DNA of 64,000 nucleotides from Hygrophila difformis (GCA_030278955.1 JAOANR010000004.1:21274976-21338975); one strand, 5' to 3'. Numbered from the stretch's first letter, positions 1 to 10,480 are shown. Notes: generated from the letters alone by a model not told the origin. A program made the numbers and translations.

Positions 1-159
1 TTCGAATTATATTGTATGGGCTATTTTGAATGCTTTAAATGTTTTAAATACTGCAATACCTAGCCTTGCATCTCTTTAGTAAGCTCGGAGAAACCGTGTC
101 TACTAGGGAGATGTGGCGGTGACATCCCGACCTGGGTGACCAAAAACCGGGGTGTTACA
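1..159 (+). repeat. 3' end of the 5' LTR of element B
   Basis: This matches bases 22111-22269, the end of the 3' LTR, with one visible mismatch (TTTAAATG against TTGAAATG). It ends in GGGTGTTACA, the expected LTR terminus, immediately before the PBS. The rest of this LTR lies upstream of the window. Confidence 0.95.
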
Positions 160-162
160 AGT

Positions 163-174
163 TGGTATCAGAGC
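163..174 (+). other. Primer-binding site for initiator tRNA-Met
   Basis: TGGTATCAGAGC is complementary to the 3' end of plant initiator tRNA-Met and lies 3 bases after the LTR end. This is the usual minus-strand primer site of plant chromoviruses. Confidence 0.95.
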
Positions 175-557
175 CCGGCTATTTTTAAACTACTATTTTT
201 AAACCATTACTATTTTTAAACTATTATTAATATTTTGACTATTATTTTAAATTTTAAATTATTATTTCCATGGAAAAGAAAATTTTTATTTTTAAAACCC
301 ATGGAAAAATATATATATGGTGCATTAAATTATTATTGGGGGGAATTATCATTTGCATATGCATGTTGCATCTCTGCTATGAACTTAGAATCCTGGAGAC
401 TTGAACTTAGAATCTTGGCGAAACTTGAACTTAGCATCTTGGCGAAACTTGAACTTAGAATCTTGGAAACTCGAACCTAGAATCTTGGCGAATTGAACTT
501 AGAATCTTGGCGAATATTAACTTAGAACTCTTGCTTGCGCTAGATGGCTAGTCAAGA
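175..557 (+). other. Leader of element B with gag N-terminus missing
   Basis: No gene is visible here. The first 200 bases are A/T-rich and low complexity; a tandem repeat follows at 381-540. Homology to gag begins abruptly at about base 558, whereas the related gag at 52.7-53.8 kb has roughly 115 more residues at its N-terminus. An in-frame TAG lies just upstream of the homology start. The N-terminal gag region has therefore been deleted or replaced by this repeat-bearing sequence. Confidence 0.75.
381..540 (+). repeat. Minisatellite, 22-24 bp unit, about 6.5 copies
   Basis: Degenerate direct repeats of the unit GAACTTAGAATCTTGGCGAA begin at 381, 403, 427, 451, 473 and 495, with a partial copy from 519. 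Units are 22 or 24 bp. The array ends just before the truncated gag, so it sits at or near the deletion breakpoint. Confidence 0.85.
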
Positions 558-3500
558 CATGTCGCTTCATACTACTTGGGAGGCGAAGCTGATGACTGGT
601 GGCAAGCAACGCAAGCCAAACTGACTAAAGATGACGAGCCTTACTCGTGGATGGAGATGATGGAACTACTCAGGGATAGATTCTATCCCTTGAGTACCAA
701 AGCTGCCATGTACGAAGAATTCCTGTCGTTGAAGCAAGGAAGCCAAACGGTGCAGGAATACTACACCCGCTTCAAGGAGCTGGTGAGGTTCGCACCAAGG
801 CTAGTGCCTACTGATGCGGAAAAGGCACAGAAGTTCGAGATGGGACTGAACCTGTCTGTGCGCGAAGTGATCGCGGGGGTACACTACCCCGATTTGCAAG
901 CCGTATACGATCGCGCTGTAGCGGTAGCACGCGTGCAGCAGCTGAAAAGAAGGGTGAGTGGGGAGTCCAGCAGGGGTCCTCAAGACAAGAGAAGTCGAGA
1001 TTCACGAAACGAGAACAACACTGGAAGGAACGAGCAGCGCAGAGGGTCGAATAGGCCCCAACAAAACAACACTGGGAGGAGGTTCAATCAAGAAGATCCG
1101 GTACCGCCTTGCCCGAGATGTGGACAACCACATCCGGCAAGGGGATGCCCGCAACAAGGCGCCTGTTACCGATGCGGTCGAATGGGTCACGTTCGACGGG
1201 AATGTCGAACTAGGCTCGAGAACATAACGAAGAGGGACGATTTGGTCGCGGGGCAAGAACAGCCTCAAAACCAAAACGGGCGAAACGGCAATAACCAAGG
1301 GTACAGACCCCCTCAAAATAGGCCGCAAAACCAGAACCAGAACCAACGACCTCCGCCCCCACAGAATCAAAACCAACAACAAAATCAGCAGCCGAATGCG
1401 AATCAGCAGGGCAATCAGGGACGCCCTGTGGGGAGGCTCAATGTGGTAAACCAAGCGGACGTGCCTGCGCAAGGAGAAGTGATGGCAGGTACATTTCACG
1501 TTTTGAATACACCCCTTAGAGTTCTATTTGATTCTGGAGCTAGTTGCTCAATTATTGCATCAAGGATAGTGCCTGAGTTAGATCTACCTAAGTGCGAGAG
1601 AATTAGCTTAGGAATTCAATTGCCTTCTGGAGAAGTAGTGTCTTGCTCTAAACGATATAACGGAATTCCTATAGTGATAAAGAACGTAGAATTCTTCGCG
1701 AACTTGGTAGAATTTAACTTAAGAGACTTTGACATCATACTGGGGATGGATTGGCTATCCCAGTATAAAGCGGTGATCGAATGCCAAAAGCAAAAGATCA
1801 CCTTGTCAAAAAGTAGGGGAAAGAGAGTTATCTTTTACTCTCAGCCCCCTAAGAAAAGCAACAAAATCGTTAGTGCACTTAAACTAAGTAACTTGATGCG
1901 TAAGGGGTATGAACTATATGCGTGCTATGTGCACAACCTTGAGGCGGAAGAGAACAAGGTTGATAGCATACCAGTGGTAAGAGAATACCCGGACGTGTTC
2001 CCTGAAGACGTTCCGGGCATGCCACCTGAGAGAGATCTTGAATTCACGATAGATCTCATTCCGGGGACAGAGCCTGTCTCGAAAGCTCCGTACCGGATGG
2101 CACCACTAGAAATGAAGGAGTTAAAGGAACAACTCGAGGAGCTATTGGGAAAAGGTTACATAAGACCGAGTACGTCCCCTTGGGGAGCACCGATTTTGTT
2201 TGTCAAGAAGAAAGACGGAGGACTACGTCTTTGCATAGATTACCGAGGACTAAACCAAGTGACCATTAAGAATAAATACCCCCTTCCGAGAATAGAGGAT
2301 CTGTTTGATCAACTGAAGGGAGCTTCAGTATTCTCGAAGATCGATTTGCGATCTGGGTATCATCAATTGAGGATTGCCGAGAAGGACATTCCGAAGACGG
2401 CATTTCGAACGCGATATGGCCATTACGAGTTTACAGTGTTATCCTTCGGGTTAACAAATGCTCCGGCCATGTTCATGAATCTCATGAACAACGTATTCCG
2501 AGAATTGTTAGACCAGTGTGTCGTAGTGTTCATCGACGACATCCTGATCTACTCGAAGAGCGAGGAGGAGCATGCGAAGCACTTACATCAAGTGTTAGAA
2601 ATCTTGCGAAGAAATCAGCTATACGGCAAGCTGTCGAAATGTGACTTCTGGCTGAAAGAAGTGGCATTTCTCGGACACATAGTATCCGCTGATGGAGTAT
2701 CAGTGGATCCGGCAAAAGTTTCTGCCGTAACTGAATGGGCAACTCCGAAAAGTCCAACGGAAATAAGGAGTTTCCTTGGATTAGCCGGATATTATAGACG
2801 TTTTGTGAAGGACTTTTCAAGGATTGCACGTCCTTTGACCCAGCTACTAAAGAAAGGAGCAAAATACGAGTGGACCGAAGCTTGTGAGATTGCGTTTCAA
2901 GAGCTGAAGAAACGACTCACAACCACACCCGTATTAACACTACCATCAGAGAATGGTGACTTCGAAGTATATAGCGATGCTTCGAAGGAAGGTTTAGGTT
3001 GTGTTTTGATGCAAGACTCGAGAGTCGTAGCCTATGCATCACGCCAATTGAAACCTCACGAGGAAAATTATCCGACACATGACCTGGAGTTGGCAGCGGT
3101 CGTTTTCGCTCTAAAGATATGGAGACATTATCTTTATGGGCGGAAGTGTCGAATGTTCACCGACCACAAGAGCTTGAAATATATATTCACTCAGAAGGAG
3201 TTGAATTTGAGACAGCGAAGGTGGTTGGAAATCATTAAGGACTACGATTTAGAGATAGCATACCACGAGGGGAAGGCGAATGTGGTAGCCGATGCCCTAA
3301 GTCGGAAAACCCAACACGTGACAAACTCGTTGGTGATTCCGCTGGCATTGTACATGGATTTGGCAAGATTGGAGCTGGAACTTGTGCATCCTGGCACAGT
3401 GAGAGAAACGGTCAATGCCATGGTCGTAGAAACTCCCATACTAGACGAGATTCGACTCGCTCAACCGGGCGACCCGAAACTCGAGAAGATAAAAGGGTAT

Positions 3501-4349
3501 GTTGCCGAAGGAAAGGCAATAGGATTTGCTGTCCACGAGGATGGAAGCATCCGTTTCAAAGGTAGATGGTGTGTGCCCCTTAAATGTGCCGAATTGAAGC
3601 AAAGGTTGATGGAGGAAGGGCACAACACGCCATATTCCGTACATCCCGGAGGTGACAAGCTATACAAAGATCTGAAGAAGATCTATTGGTGGCCGAGAAT
3701 GAAGAAGGAAGTGGCAAATTTCGTGGCGAGATGTCTCACCTGCCAAAAGGTTAAGGCAGTGCGACATAAACCCTTAGGATTGATGCAACCACTAGAGATT
3801 CCAAGTTGGAAGTGGGATAGCATCTCAATGGACTTTGTCTCGGGATTACCCCGATCACCTAAAGGCATGAACAAGATTTGGGTAATTGTGGATAGGCTAA
3901 CGAAGACAGCCATATTTATCCCAATGAAAGACACGTGGACTATGGACCAATTGGCCCGAGCCTACATTGATAATGTGGTACGACGACATGGAGTACCACA
4001 TGATATCATTTCCGATAGAGACAGTAGATTTGTCTCTCATTTCTGGACGGAGTTACAAAAAGCTCTCGGTACTCAAATCAAAATGAGCACCGCATTCCAC
4101 CCGATGACGGATGGACAAACCGAGAGGACAATCCAAACACTAGAAGACATGCTGAGAGCATGCGTGTTGGAATTCAAAGGGAATTGGGAATCTCATTTAC
4201 CCTTGATTGAGTTTTCCTATAATAATAGTTACCATGCTAGTATCGGCATGGCACCTTTCGAGGCATTGTATGGACGAAAGTGCCGTAGCCCTTTGAGCTG
4301 GGAAGAAAATGATAAGTCCGTGGTAGTGGGACCAAAACTTATCGAAGAC
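558..4349 (+). pseudogene. gag-pol: Chromovirus gag-pol, 5' part, interrupted in integrase
   Basis: This is one open frame for most of a Ty3/gypsy polyprotein. Numbering from codon 576: capsid-like gag 1-130; CCHC zinc knuckle [14 protein letters not shown] at 197-210, preceded by a second Cys/His cluster from 179; Gln/Asn-rich linker 226-285; aspartic protease DSGAS at about 319-323; reverse transcriptase about 500-700 with FIDD at 652-655; RNase H with the first Asp (DASKEG) at 801; integrase zinc domain from His1023 to the CLTCQ pair; integrase core with D1086, D1147 and E1183, which gives the D,D(35)E spacing. There is no frame break in this part. The N-terminal gag is missing, and the frame is cut at 4349 by element C; it resumes at 18904. 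Confidence 0.95.
4345..4349 (+). other. Target-site duplication AAGAC, left copy
   Basis: AAGAC directly precedes the TGATAATGG start of element C and is repeated at 18899-18903 directly after its terminal GTTTCA. A 5-bp duplication is normal for Ty3/gypsy integrases. Confidence 0.95.
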
Positions 4350-5786
4350 TGATAATGGCCAAAATTGACCATTATTTTCAATCTATTTCCGTGTCTAATA
4401 CGGACATTTGATCGCAGTCCGTTCTTATTTAAATAAGAAAGCAGTTGAATTTAGCAGATTTATGCAAGTTTGTATAAATAATAAGCTGGTATTGAAAAAT
4501 ACAAAAATATTGTTATTTTCATTAAATTTATGTTAAAAAACCTAAAAACATGATAAAATATTAAAAATCCCACATTTGATAATTATGGTCTAGTAATATT
4601 TGTTCGGTGGAACACGAGTCCATTAAACGAATCACTAGCCAAATAATCAAGTGGAAATAAATATACTTATGTTATTATTTTACTTTATATTTTAATGTAT
4701 ATATTTATTTTTCTATGTTTAGTTTCATTTCTAATTTCTGCCTTATTTAAAAAATTTGGTACACTAATCACTTTTGATTTAAATTAATTGCAGGTGAATT
4801 AATTAAGTCCAAGTGATTTAAGAATCCAGTCCAATCCAACTTTCAGTCCAAATTCTAATAGTCCATCAGTCCAAGCCCATTCATTAGCCCAATACCACCC
4901 TAGCCCATTACATTAAGCCAAGGCCCAACCACCCTTGGCCCAACCACCCTTGGCCCAAACCTAAACCTAACCTAACCCTAATCCAGCCTCCGGCGCCGCC
5001 AAGGCCGCCGGCCGCCGCTCCGGCGAGATTCCGGCGGCCAATTCCATCCAAATCCATCTCCGTCCGGCCATCTCCCCCATTCCCAAAACCATTCCGGCCA
5101 TCCCCCAAATCCAAGCTCACCACCTCCGTCCATTTCCAGATTCCGACGCGCCACCACCAGTGGCCGCACCCTTCATCCGCCACACCAACACCCCTCCGGC
5201 GAACCACCAACACCCACATCCCCAAAATCCTCCACCACTGCTGGCTGCCCTCTGCCGCCGCCTTCACCACCCTCCACTCTCCGTCTCCGTTCAAGTTTCC
5301 TCCGTCCTTAGCCGCGATTTCACAGCCGCCTCGCCGCCCTCTCTCCTCCTCCGCCAACACCACTCCGGCGTCCATCTCCGACGGCCGCCTAGGCCTTGCT
5401 CTCCATCCTCATCTCCAAGCGCCGACAGCATCTTCAAACATCCCATCTCCGGCGTCCTCAACCACCACGGCCGCCGCCGACCTCCGCCCCTTCTTCTTCT
5501 TCCATCTATTCCTCAATAAAGGAAAAGCAAAAGAAAACAGAGTAGAAATTGGAAACTGGAGACAGAAATAAAGAAGAAGAAAGCAAGAGGAGGAGGAAAA
5601 CTGGAAACTGAAAACGAAGTTGAAGAAAGAAGGAGATGAAGAAATGGAAGAAGAAGATGAAACTGGGAACAAGATCGAAGAAGAGAAGAGAGAAAATGGG
5701 GAAAGGAAAGAGAGGGAGGAAAGAGAAGAATAAAGTGAGAAGAGAAAGAAAGAAATGAAAGAGAAGAGAGAGAGAAAAATTAAACA

Positions 5787-5920
5787 TTTGTCGCGGAAGG
5801 GTACTCCGCGACAAAATGCTCCGCGCCCAAAAAAATGCTCCGCGCCCGAAAACTATTCCGAGACTGTGAGAGGAGAATCAAGCCACAAAAGTTTGTCGCG
5901 GAACATGGTTCCGCGACAAA
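5787..5920 (+). repeat. Two palindromes upstream of the element C promoter
   Basis: 5787-5815 pairs TTTGTCGCGGA with TCCGCGACAAA across 7 bases. 5892-5920 pairs TTTGTCGCGGAAC with GTTCCGCGACAAA across a 3-base centre. Both are perfect and use the same stem as the downstream array at 6943-7456. Copies lie in the 3' LTR (the second at 14564-14592). Confidence 0.9.
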
Positions 5921-6168
5921 GTGCATCGCGACCGCGACAGAGAGAGAAAAGCAGAAAGAGACATGTCACGTGACCACTCCCAAATTAAATTCTCACATGC
6001 TCTAATACTTGGAGGATCCCAGGACTTGAGCTCCCGCAGGCACAAACATGTTTGTCCTTTCCTCCTGGACTTCAACTCCCGCCCCCTCCTGGGCGCCATC
6101 TTGGAGCTAAAAATTGTTTTGTCCCTATGCAATTTGTTCCGCGACAAAGCAGTTGTTTAGCGACCAGA

Positions 6169-6210
6169 TGGGCCTAATGGGCCTAGGGCTAATTCTACTC
6201 TCTATAAATA
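6169..6210 (+). promoter_or_regulatory. Putative LTR promoter: two site II boxes and a TATA box
   Basis: TGGGCC occurs at 6169-6174 and 6178-6183, followed by TATAAATA at 6203-6210. TGGGCC is the site II motif bound by TCP factors in many plant growth-related promoters. If used, transcription would begin about 30 bp downstream, giving a U3 of about 1.9 kb and an R-U5 of about 4 kb. The 3' LTR copy is at 14841-14882. Confidence 0.6.
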
Positions 6211-6942
6211 TAACCTCCCACCCCCTTGAACAGTAACCTAGCTACACTTTAGTTTATTTTCACTGTTCTTTGGAGGCACCACTGTGCTCTCCAAAAATTA
6301 TGTTAGATAGGTAGTTTTATTTATTTTATGCAATGTAGTAGATCTTAGCTTAGTTTGATTTATGCTTTGTAATAAATAAGTGTAGCTAGTGTTCACTTTT
6401 ATTTTTTCCAGTTTTATATTTTGTAGTTTATGGGTTTCAAACACTTAATTAATGGGTGTATTTTGAACCATGCTTTGGTATTGTAGTTAGGTTTTATTGC
6501 TTTCCTTATTTTATAAAATGCATAAACACTTGATATTTACCCTTGATAGATTTAATGTAGGTTTTATTTTATTTTATTTTTATCTTTATTTTTAGTGTTA
6601 GCATAGTTAGTTTGTACTCTTGCTTCTTGTGCTAGTTTTAGCCTTTTCTTTTATTTTTATTTTACTGCTCTTGCTCTTTTTAGTATTAGGTAGTATTGTT
6701 ACTTTTTATTTTCTATTTCTAGTGCATTGGATCTAAAGAGGGATAGTGTTAAAGTGTTTGTGCATTTTTATTTAAAATTGCATCTCCTATATTGTATTGC
6801 ATCACATTGTAACCCCACGGGTTGCAATGTAATTTTCCCGTTGTGATCCCACGGATCACAACGCACACCCATGTAATGCAATATAAGGGGTTATGCTGCC
6901 AAAATTTTTATAAACTTTAAAACCCTTTGTCGCGATGCAATC

Positions 6943-7456
6943 TTGTCGCGGAACCACGTTCCGCGACAAAACCCATGTTTCGCGACAAAGGACCAAATTC
7001 TTGCATTTTGTCTGCATGGCTTTTGTCGCGGAATACCCTTGTCGCGGAACCACGTTCCGCGACAAAATTTTATTCCGAGACAGAAAATTATGCCTTGCCA
7101 TTATTTTGAAACCCTTGGTCGCGAAGCAATCTTGTCGCGGAACCACGTTCCGCGACAAAATCCTTGATTAGCGACCAAGGACCCAAATACTTGTAATTTT
7201 ATTCTGGGAGGACTCTGGCGCGGAACCTTTGTCGCGGAACCACGCACCGCGACAAAATTCTTGTTCCGCGACCAGGAATTATGTCCTTACCAATTTTAAA
7301 CCCTCTTTGTCGCTATGCCTCTTTGTCGCGGAACCATGTTCCGCGACAAAATTTTTGCTTAAGCGACAAAGCAAACCCTAATTTTCAAAATCCCATTTCT
7401 CTTATTTCCCACCCCTTTGTCGCGAAACCTTTGTCGCGGAACCATGCTCCGCGACA
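6943..7456 (+). repeat. Tandem array of palindromes, period about 95 bp
   Basis: Six palindromes start at 6943, 7039, 7132, 7228, 7322 and 7432. Most pair TTGTCGCGGAAC with GTTCCGCGACAA around a CAC or CAT centre. The DNA between them is also related (CGACAAAATT... near ...AATTATGNCCTT...), so the whole 93-109 bp unit is tandemly repeated. The array lies downstream of the TATA box and would be in the transcript. The same array is at 15615-16128 in the 3' LTR. Apparent open frames through it arise only from the repeat. Confidence 0.92.
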
Positions 7457-8799
7457 CAAACTCTGCATCGCGACAAAGTGGCACCTTTTTGCCAACTTTT
7501 TATTCTTCATTTCACTCCATTAATTAATTGAACCTTTATATTAATATTTTGAGGTTGAAATCCAATGATCTCAACCCATGATTAATTTGATATAAAGAAC
7601 TTTGTTCAATTTCCCATTAAAAGATTCTTCTACAAATAATTAAACTCTAATGATCTAAGTATATAATCCGGACTGTAATTAATTAATTAATTATGGAATG
7701 AGTGATTATTTAGACATAAAGAGTTATTATGGAATCATTTCCATATCCTTGCATGAGAAACCAATGTCTCTCATGCAAGATGACCCAAAAATATTTTCTT
7801 TTATTTATTTTGTCTTTTCCGTGTTGTGTGAAACAGCTAGTAAGGAATATATCAGATTAATGTTGGCGGGTATTCCCACACGGATAACTAGCTCGTATTC
7901 TGTATATGAATTATTAATTGTTATTTTGCATGGTCCGGATAGTGGTCGGTGGATGCCTTGGCGGTTCGTCCATCCGGGATTATAATAGCTGCTCAGCTGA
8001 CTCCTATCCGGATACAGTTTTATTTTCTTTATCTTAATTTCAAACCCGAATCTGGAACTGTAGTAATGTTAGACGATATATGCCAATGTCATCTAATGAT
8101 TATTGTAGTAATAGAACATGTGGGTTTTTATCAAAATTCACAGATAGTGGAGTCTCAGATGACGGCGGCAACTGTCATTTGAGGCATTCCACTGTCTAAA
8201 AATCATTCCATCCAAATGAGAGGGAAATTGGACAGCAGATGTTTGCAGTCCACCCAATCGTTTTGCCATCTTTTTAGCCAAATAAATTCTTCTCATCTCC
8301 GGCTATTTCATCTCTGTGTATCAACTTCTGTCTAAACCCACCTTATATTTTGGGTTATTTAATTTTACACTTCCTTATAAATTTATGCATGATATTATTA
8401 TGTAGATATTGTGGTCATTATTATTTTGGGATCCTTCCCTTGGACATAGAAGTCATGATTTAAATCAGATGTCTCATAATAAATTTCCAGCAAAAATTCC
8501 TTTATAAAAACCGGATCTTAGTAAGGGATAAATTCGACAGTTATGACTAATTCACATCCGACTGGGGGTTGATTTTGGGAAATTAGAAGCAGAGTCAGCG
8601 ATTAGGTCTCACCTAGACTGAAAGGATCTGTGTTTTAATTGAGAGTCTAGTACCTGATAGGGAATGATTTTCAGATTTATTATTTTCCAAAATTGCTGAG
8701 TATTGGGAATTTAATATTAAATATTGCACTGAGATGGGGTCCACTTGGATTCAAATACGGTGTGATAGGTAATACTAGAGGAACAATATTTGGGCCTTG

Positions 8800-9014
8800 G
8801 TTATTTTCTAAGGTAGGGTTGAGTATTCTTTCAACTGCTATCCTCTTCTGCCAAAGCCTATTTTTGAGTCCTGAGTGAGTGCATCCGGAACGAACTAATT
8901 TATTAGTTCGTTTCATTAGTTTGTATCTCATAACCACCCGACGGGAAGTGAACACTGCGAGCGGTTCACCGAGAATAGGGAATTCTTGATCCACACCCGG
9001 TCATCCTGACCGGG
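8800..9014 (+). other. Conserved LTR block with three hairpins
   Basis: Over about 190 bp this block differs from its counterpart in element E (near 25803-26020) at about one position, while DNA on either side is nearer 80% similar by eye. It holds AACGAACTAA/TTAGTTCGTT (8889-8912, loop TTTA), GTGAAC/GTTCAC (8948-8969) and CCCGGTCA/TGACCGGG (8996-9014, loop TCC). In element E the last stem keeps pairing through a G-U change. A 104-codon minus-strand frame overlaps it, but the near-identity does not follow codon positions. Function unknown; also present at about 17472-17686. Confidence 0.75.
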
Positions 9015-9550
9015 GGCTTTCTTTTACTACCAGGGTCAAACTTTCAAAAACCTCCGAGTGATAGGATTTTAAATGCTTTCTTTACCGCTTTCTTTACCGC
9101 TTTATTTTGATTGCTTTCCTTAGAGGTCACTCGGTTGTATTGAGAGTTGCGTAACTGCTACTAGGACTGAGAGTTAAGGGATAGTTCAGGGCTTGATTAG
9201 AATCTTTGGGTGTGACATGGGGGAATGATAGTGGTACTTGACACTTCAATTAATGATTTGTCAGGTGTTGCTTGTCCACCACAGATAAATAATATAACTT
9301 TGCAAGGCCTGTGAAGGGAGTTATGAGTCTGTGGTATCTTAGATCATGTTTTCTTAAGAGCATGTAAACTCTTACTGTAAGTACCTGTCTGTTAAAGGGA
9401 ACATGGTATAGAGAGCATGAGAGTTAGCTAACTAATGGATTATCCCAAGCCAAGATCTGTGTAACAAAATGGAAGTTTAATTGTGTTTCATCTGAATCTT
9501 GTCCAATCTTTATTCTTTTCTTCCTGTCCCTTCTGTCATATTTTAAATCT

Positions 9551-9667
9551 GCTTTCTTAGAATAATCTTAATCGCTTTCTTAGAATAATTTTATTGCTTT
9601 CTTAGATTAAATTTAATTCGCTTTCTAGAATAATTTTATCTGCTTTAGTTTAATTGCTTTCATAATC
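9551..9667 (+). repeat. Tandem repeat, about 23-bp unit, 5 copies
   Basis: Degenerate copies of GCTTTCTTAGAATAATTTTA start near 9551, 9574, 9596, 9620 and 9642. Equivalent arrays occur in the 3' LTR (about 18223-18339) and in element E (about 26547-26660 and 44193-44310). Confidence 0.8.
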
Positions 9668-9907
9668 TAATTTAAATTATGTCAAGTAGTTGTTAGTCAA
9701 AACACAAACTCGAATCGAGTAACCGAGTGGAAAATCTTAGTAAATGACGTGGGCCCTGCTTCCATCGCACATCCTCCAGTGAACGATCCGGTACTTACTA
9801 TAAATTACTGCAATTTTTGACTCCGTGCGCTTTCGGGGGCACAGTTTCTTAACACGAGTAAATAAAAATGTGATTTTTCAGAAAATACTCATGTAGTGGG
9901 AATCTGC

Positions 9908-10115
9908 CGAAAGTTTCATGGTAGGTAATCTCATGACATGAAATCATGAGAAGTATCATGGCACATATGCCGGGGACCCTCAGTGTGACAGGCTGAAGGT
10001 CAATCTATCCCGGTTGTACCATGAGACTTGTCAAAAGTTTCATGACATGAGAGGACTGCAGCGCCATTTGAAATTAAAGCACCCCACCTGAGTAATAAAA
10101 AATGGCACTCTTAAT
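9908..10115 (+). repeat. Fossil PBS-leader copies inside the LTR
   Basis: Before the true boundary there are degenerate copies of the LTR-end/PBS/leader sequence. One at about 10031 reads GTCAAAAGTTTCATG, then a decayed PBS, then GAGGACTGCAGCGCCATTT and a CTGAGTAAT motif. The real boundary at 10215 reads GTCAAAAGTTTCATGGCGCC, then GAGGATGCAGCGTCATTT and CTGATTACT. A weaker copy at about 9950-9975 keeps GCCGGGGA. The LTR end has apparently been extended outward past earlier PBS sites. Confidence 0.7.
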
Positions 10116-10226
10116 ATATCCCTAAACCCTTTCCCGTGAATCATAACTCTCTTCATTTTAATAAATTCAAACCTGATATATTTTATTGAAAAATACTCGT
10201 GTCAATGAAATTTGTCAAAAGTTTCA

Positions 10227-10244
10227 TGGCGCCGTTGCCGGGGA
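10227..10244 (+). other. Primer-binding site for tRNA-Asp
   Basis: TGGCGCCGTTGCCGGGGA is complementary over 18 bases to the 3' end of tRNA-Asp and starts immediately after the LTR terminus GTTTCA. Athila-type elements commonly use this primer. Confidence 0.95.
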
Positions 10245-10354
10245 GGATGCAGCGTCATTTATTAAGAGAATTACACTCCTGATTACTCATAGTTAGTTTA
10301 GTGTTAGTTTAGTGTATTTATTTCAGAACAGAGAAGTACCCTCAAATCAATTAA

Positions 10355-10435
10355 ACATTTAGAGTACTAAGACTCTAAATGTGAGGATGTTGATTTGAGG
10401 GGAAAACCTAACAAATTGGGTATTTTGTCTTGCAG
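10355..10435 (+). repeat. Hairpin / GAGGATGT / acceptor-like module, copy 1
   Basis: ACATTTAGAGT (10355-10365) pairs perfectly with ACTCTAAATGT (10372-10382), followed by GAGGATGT, TGATTTGAG and, after a T-rich stretch, TTGCAG ending at 10435. AAATGTGAGGATGT is the same string that abuts the 3' LTR at 13042-13055, so the module resembles a displaced polypurine tract. Confidence 0.75.
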
Positions 10436-10480
10436 GAATTATGGAGCCACCAAAATTGGTGTAAGGAGTTAAATGTGGAA

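Larger units (their letters stand above)
4350..10226 (+). repeat. 5' LTR of element C (5,877 bp)
   Basis: Starts TGATAATGG and ends AAAAGTTTCA; repeated at 13056-18898. Contents in order: A/T-rich start; GGCCCAA and telomere-like motifs (4865-4985); a C/G-rich, proline-coding-looking but GTG-started stretch (about 4980-5515); a GA-rich tract (5520-5780); two palindromes (5787-5815, 5892-5920); promoter (6169-6210); T-rich region; palindrome array (6943-7456); a conserved block (8800-9014); a 23-bp tandem repeat (9551-9667); fossil PBS copies near the end. It is 34 bp longer than the 3' LTR because of tandem duplications of 15 bp near 4925-4955 and 19 bp near 5820-5850. I find no credible protein gene. 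Confidence 0.95.

Noticed and set aside
163..174. tRNA gene remnants at 163, 10227, 27301, 54607 and 57917
   Set aside because: Only the 12-18 bases complementary to a tRNA 3' end are present, each directly next to an LTR end; they are primer-binding sites.
5160..5519. 119-codon Pro/Ser/His-rich frame (also 13851-14210)
   Set aside because: It starts with GTG, is low complexity, and has an equally open minus-strand shadow; kept only as a composition anomaly.
6943..7456. CRISPR array
   Set aside because: Plant context, no cas genes, and the spacers are themselves repeats of one another.
6856..7523. Overlapping short frames on both strands with repeated SRNHVPRQ-type peptides (also 15528-16195)
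   Set aside because: They are translations of the palindrome array; frames change from unit to unit and no start or domain is consistent.
8961..8970. RNA polymerase III B box (GGTTCACC) suggesting a SINE or tRNA-like gene
   Set aside because: It lacks the GGTTCGA core, and no A box or cloverleaf can be drawn around it.
8680..8994. 104-codon minus-strand frame present in all four giant LTRs
   Set aside because: Conservation extends equally over synonymous and nonsynonymous sites and follows the nucleotide block, not the frame.
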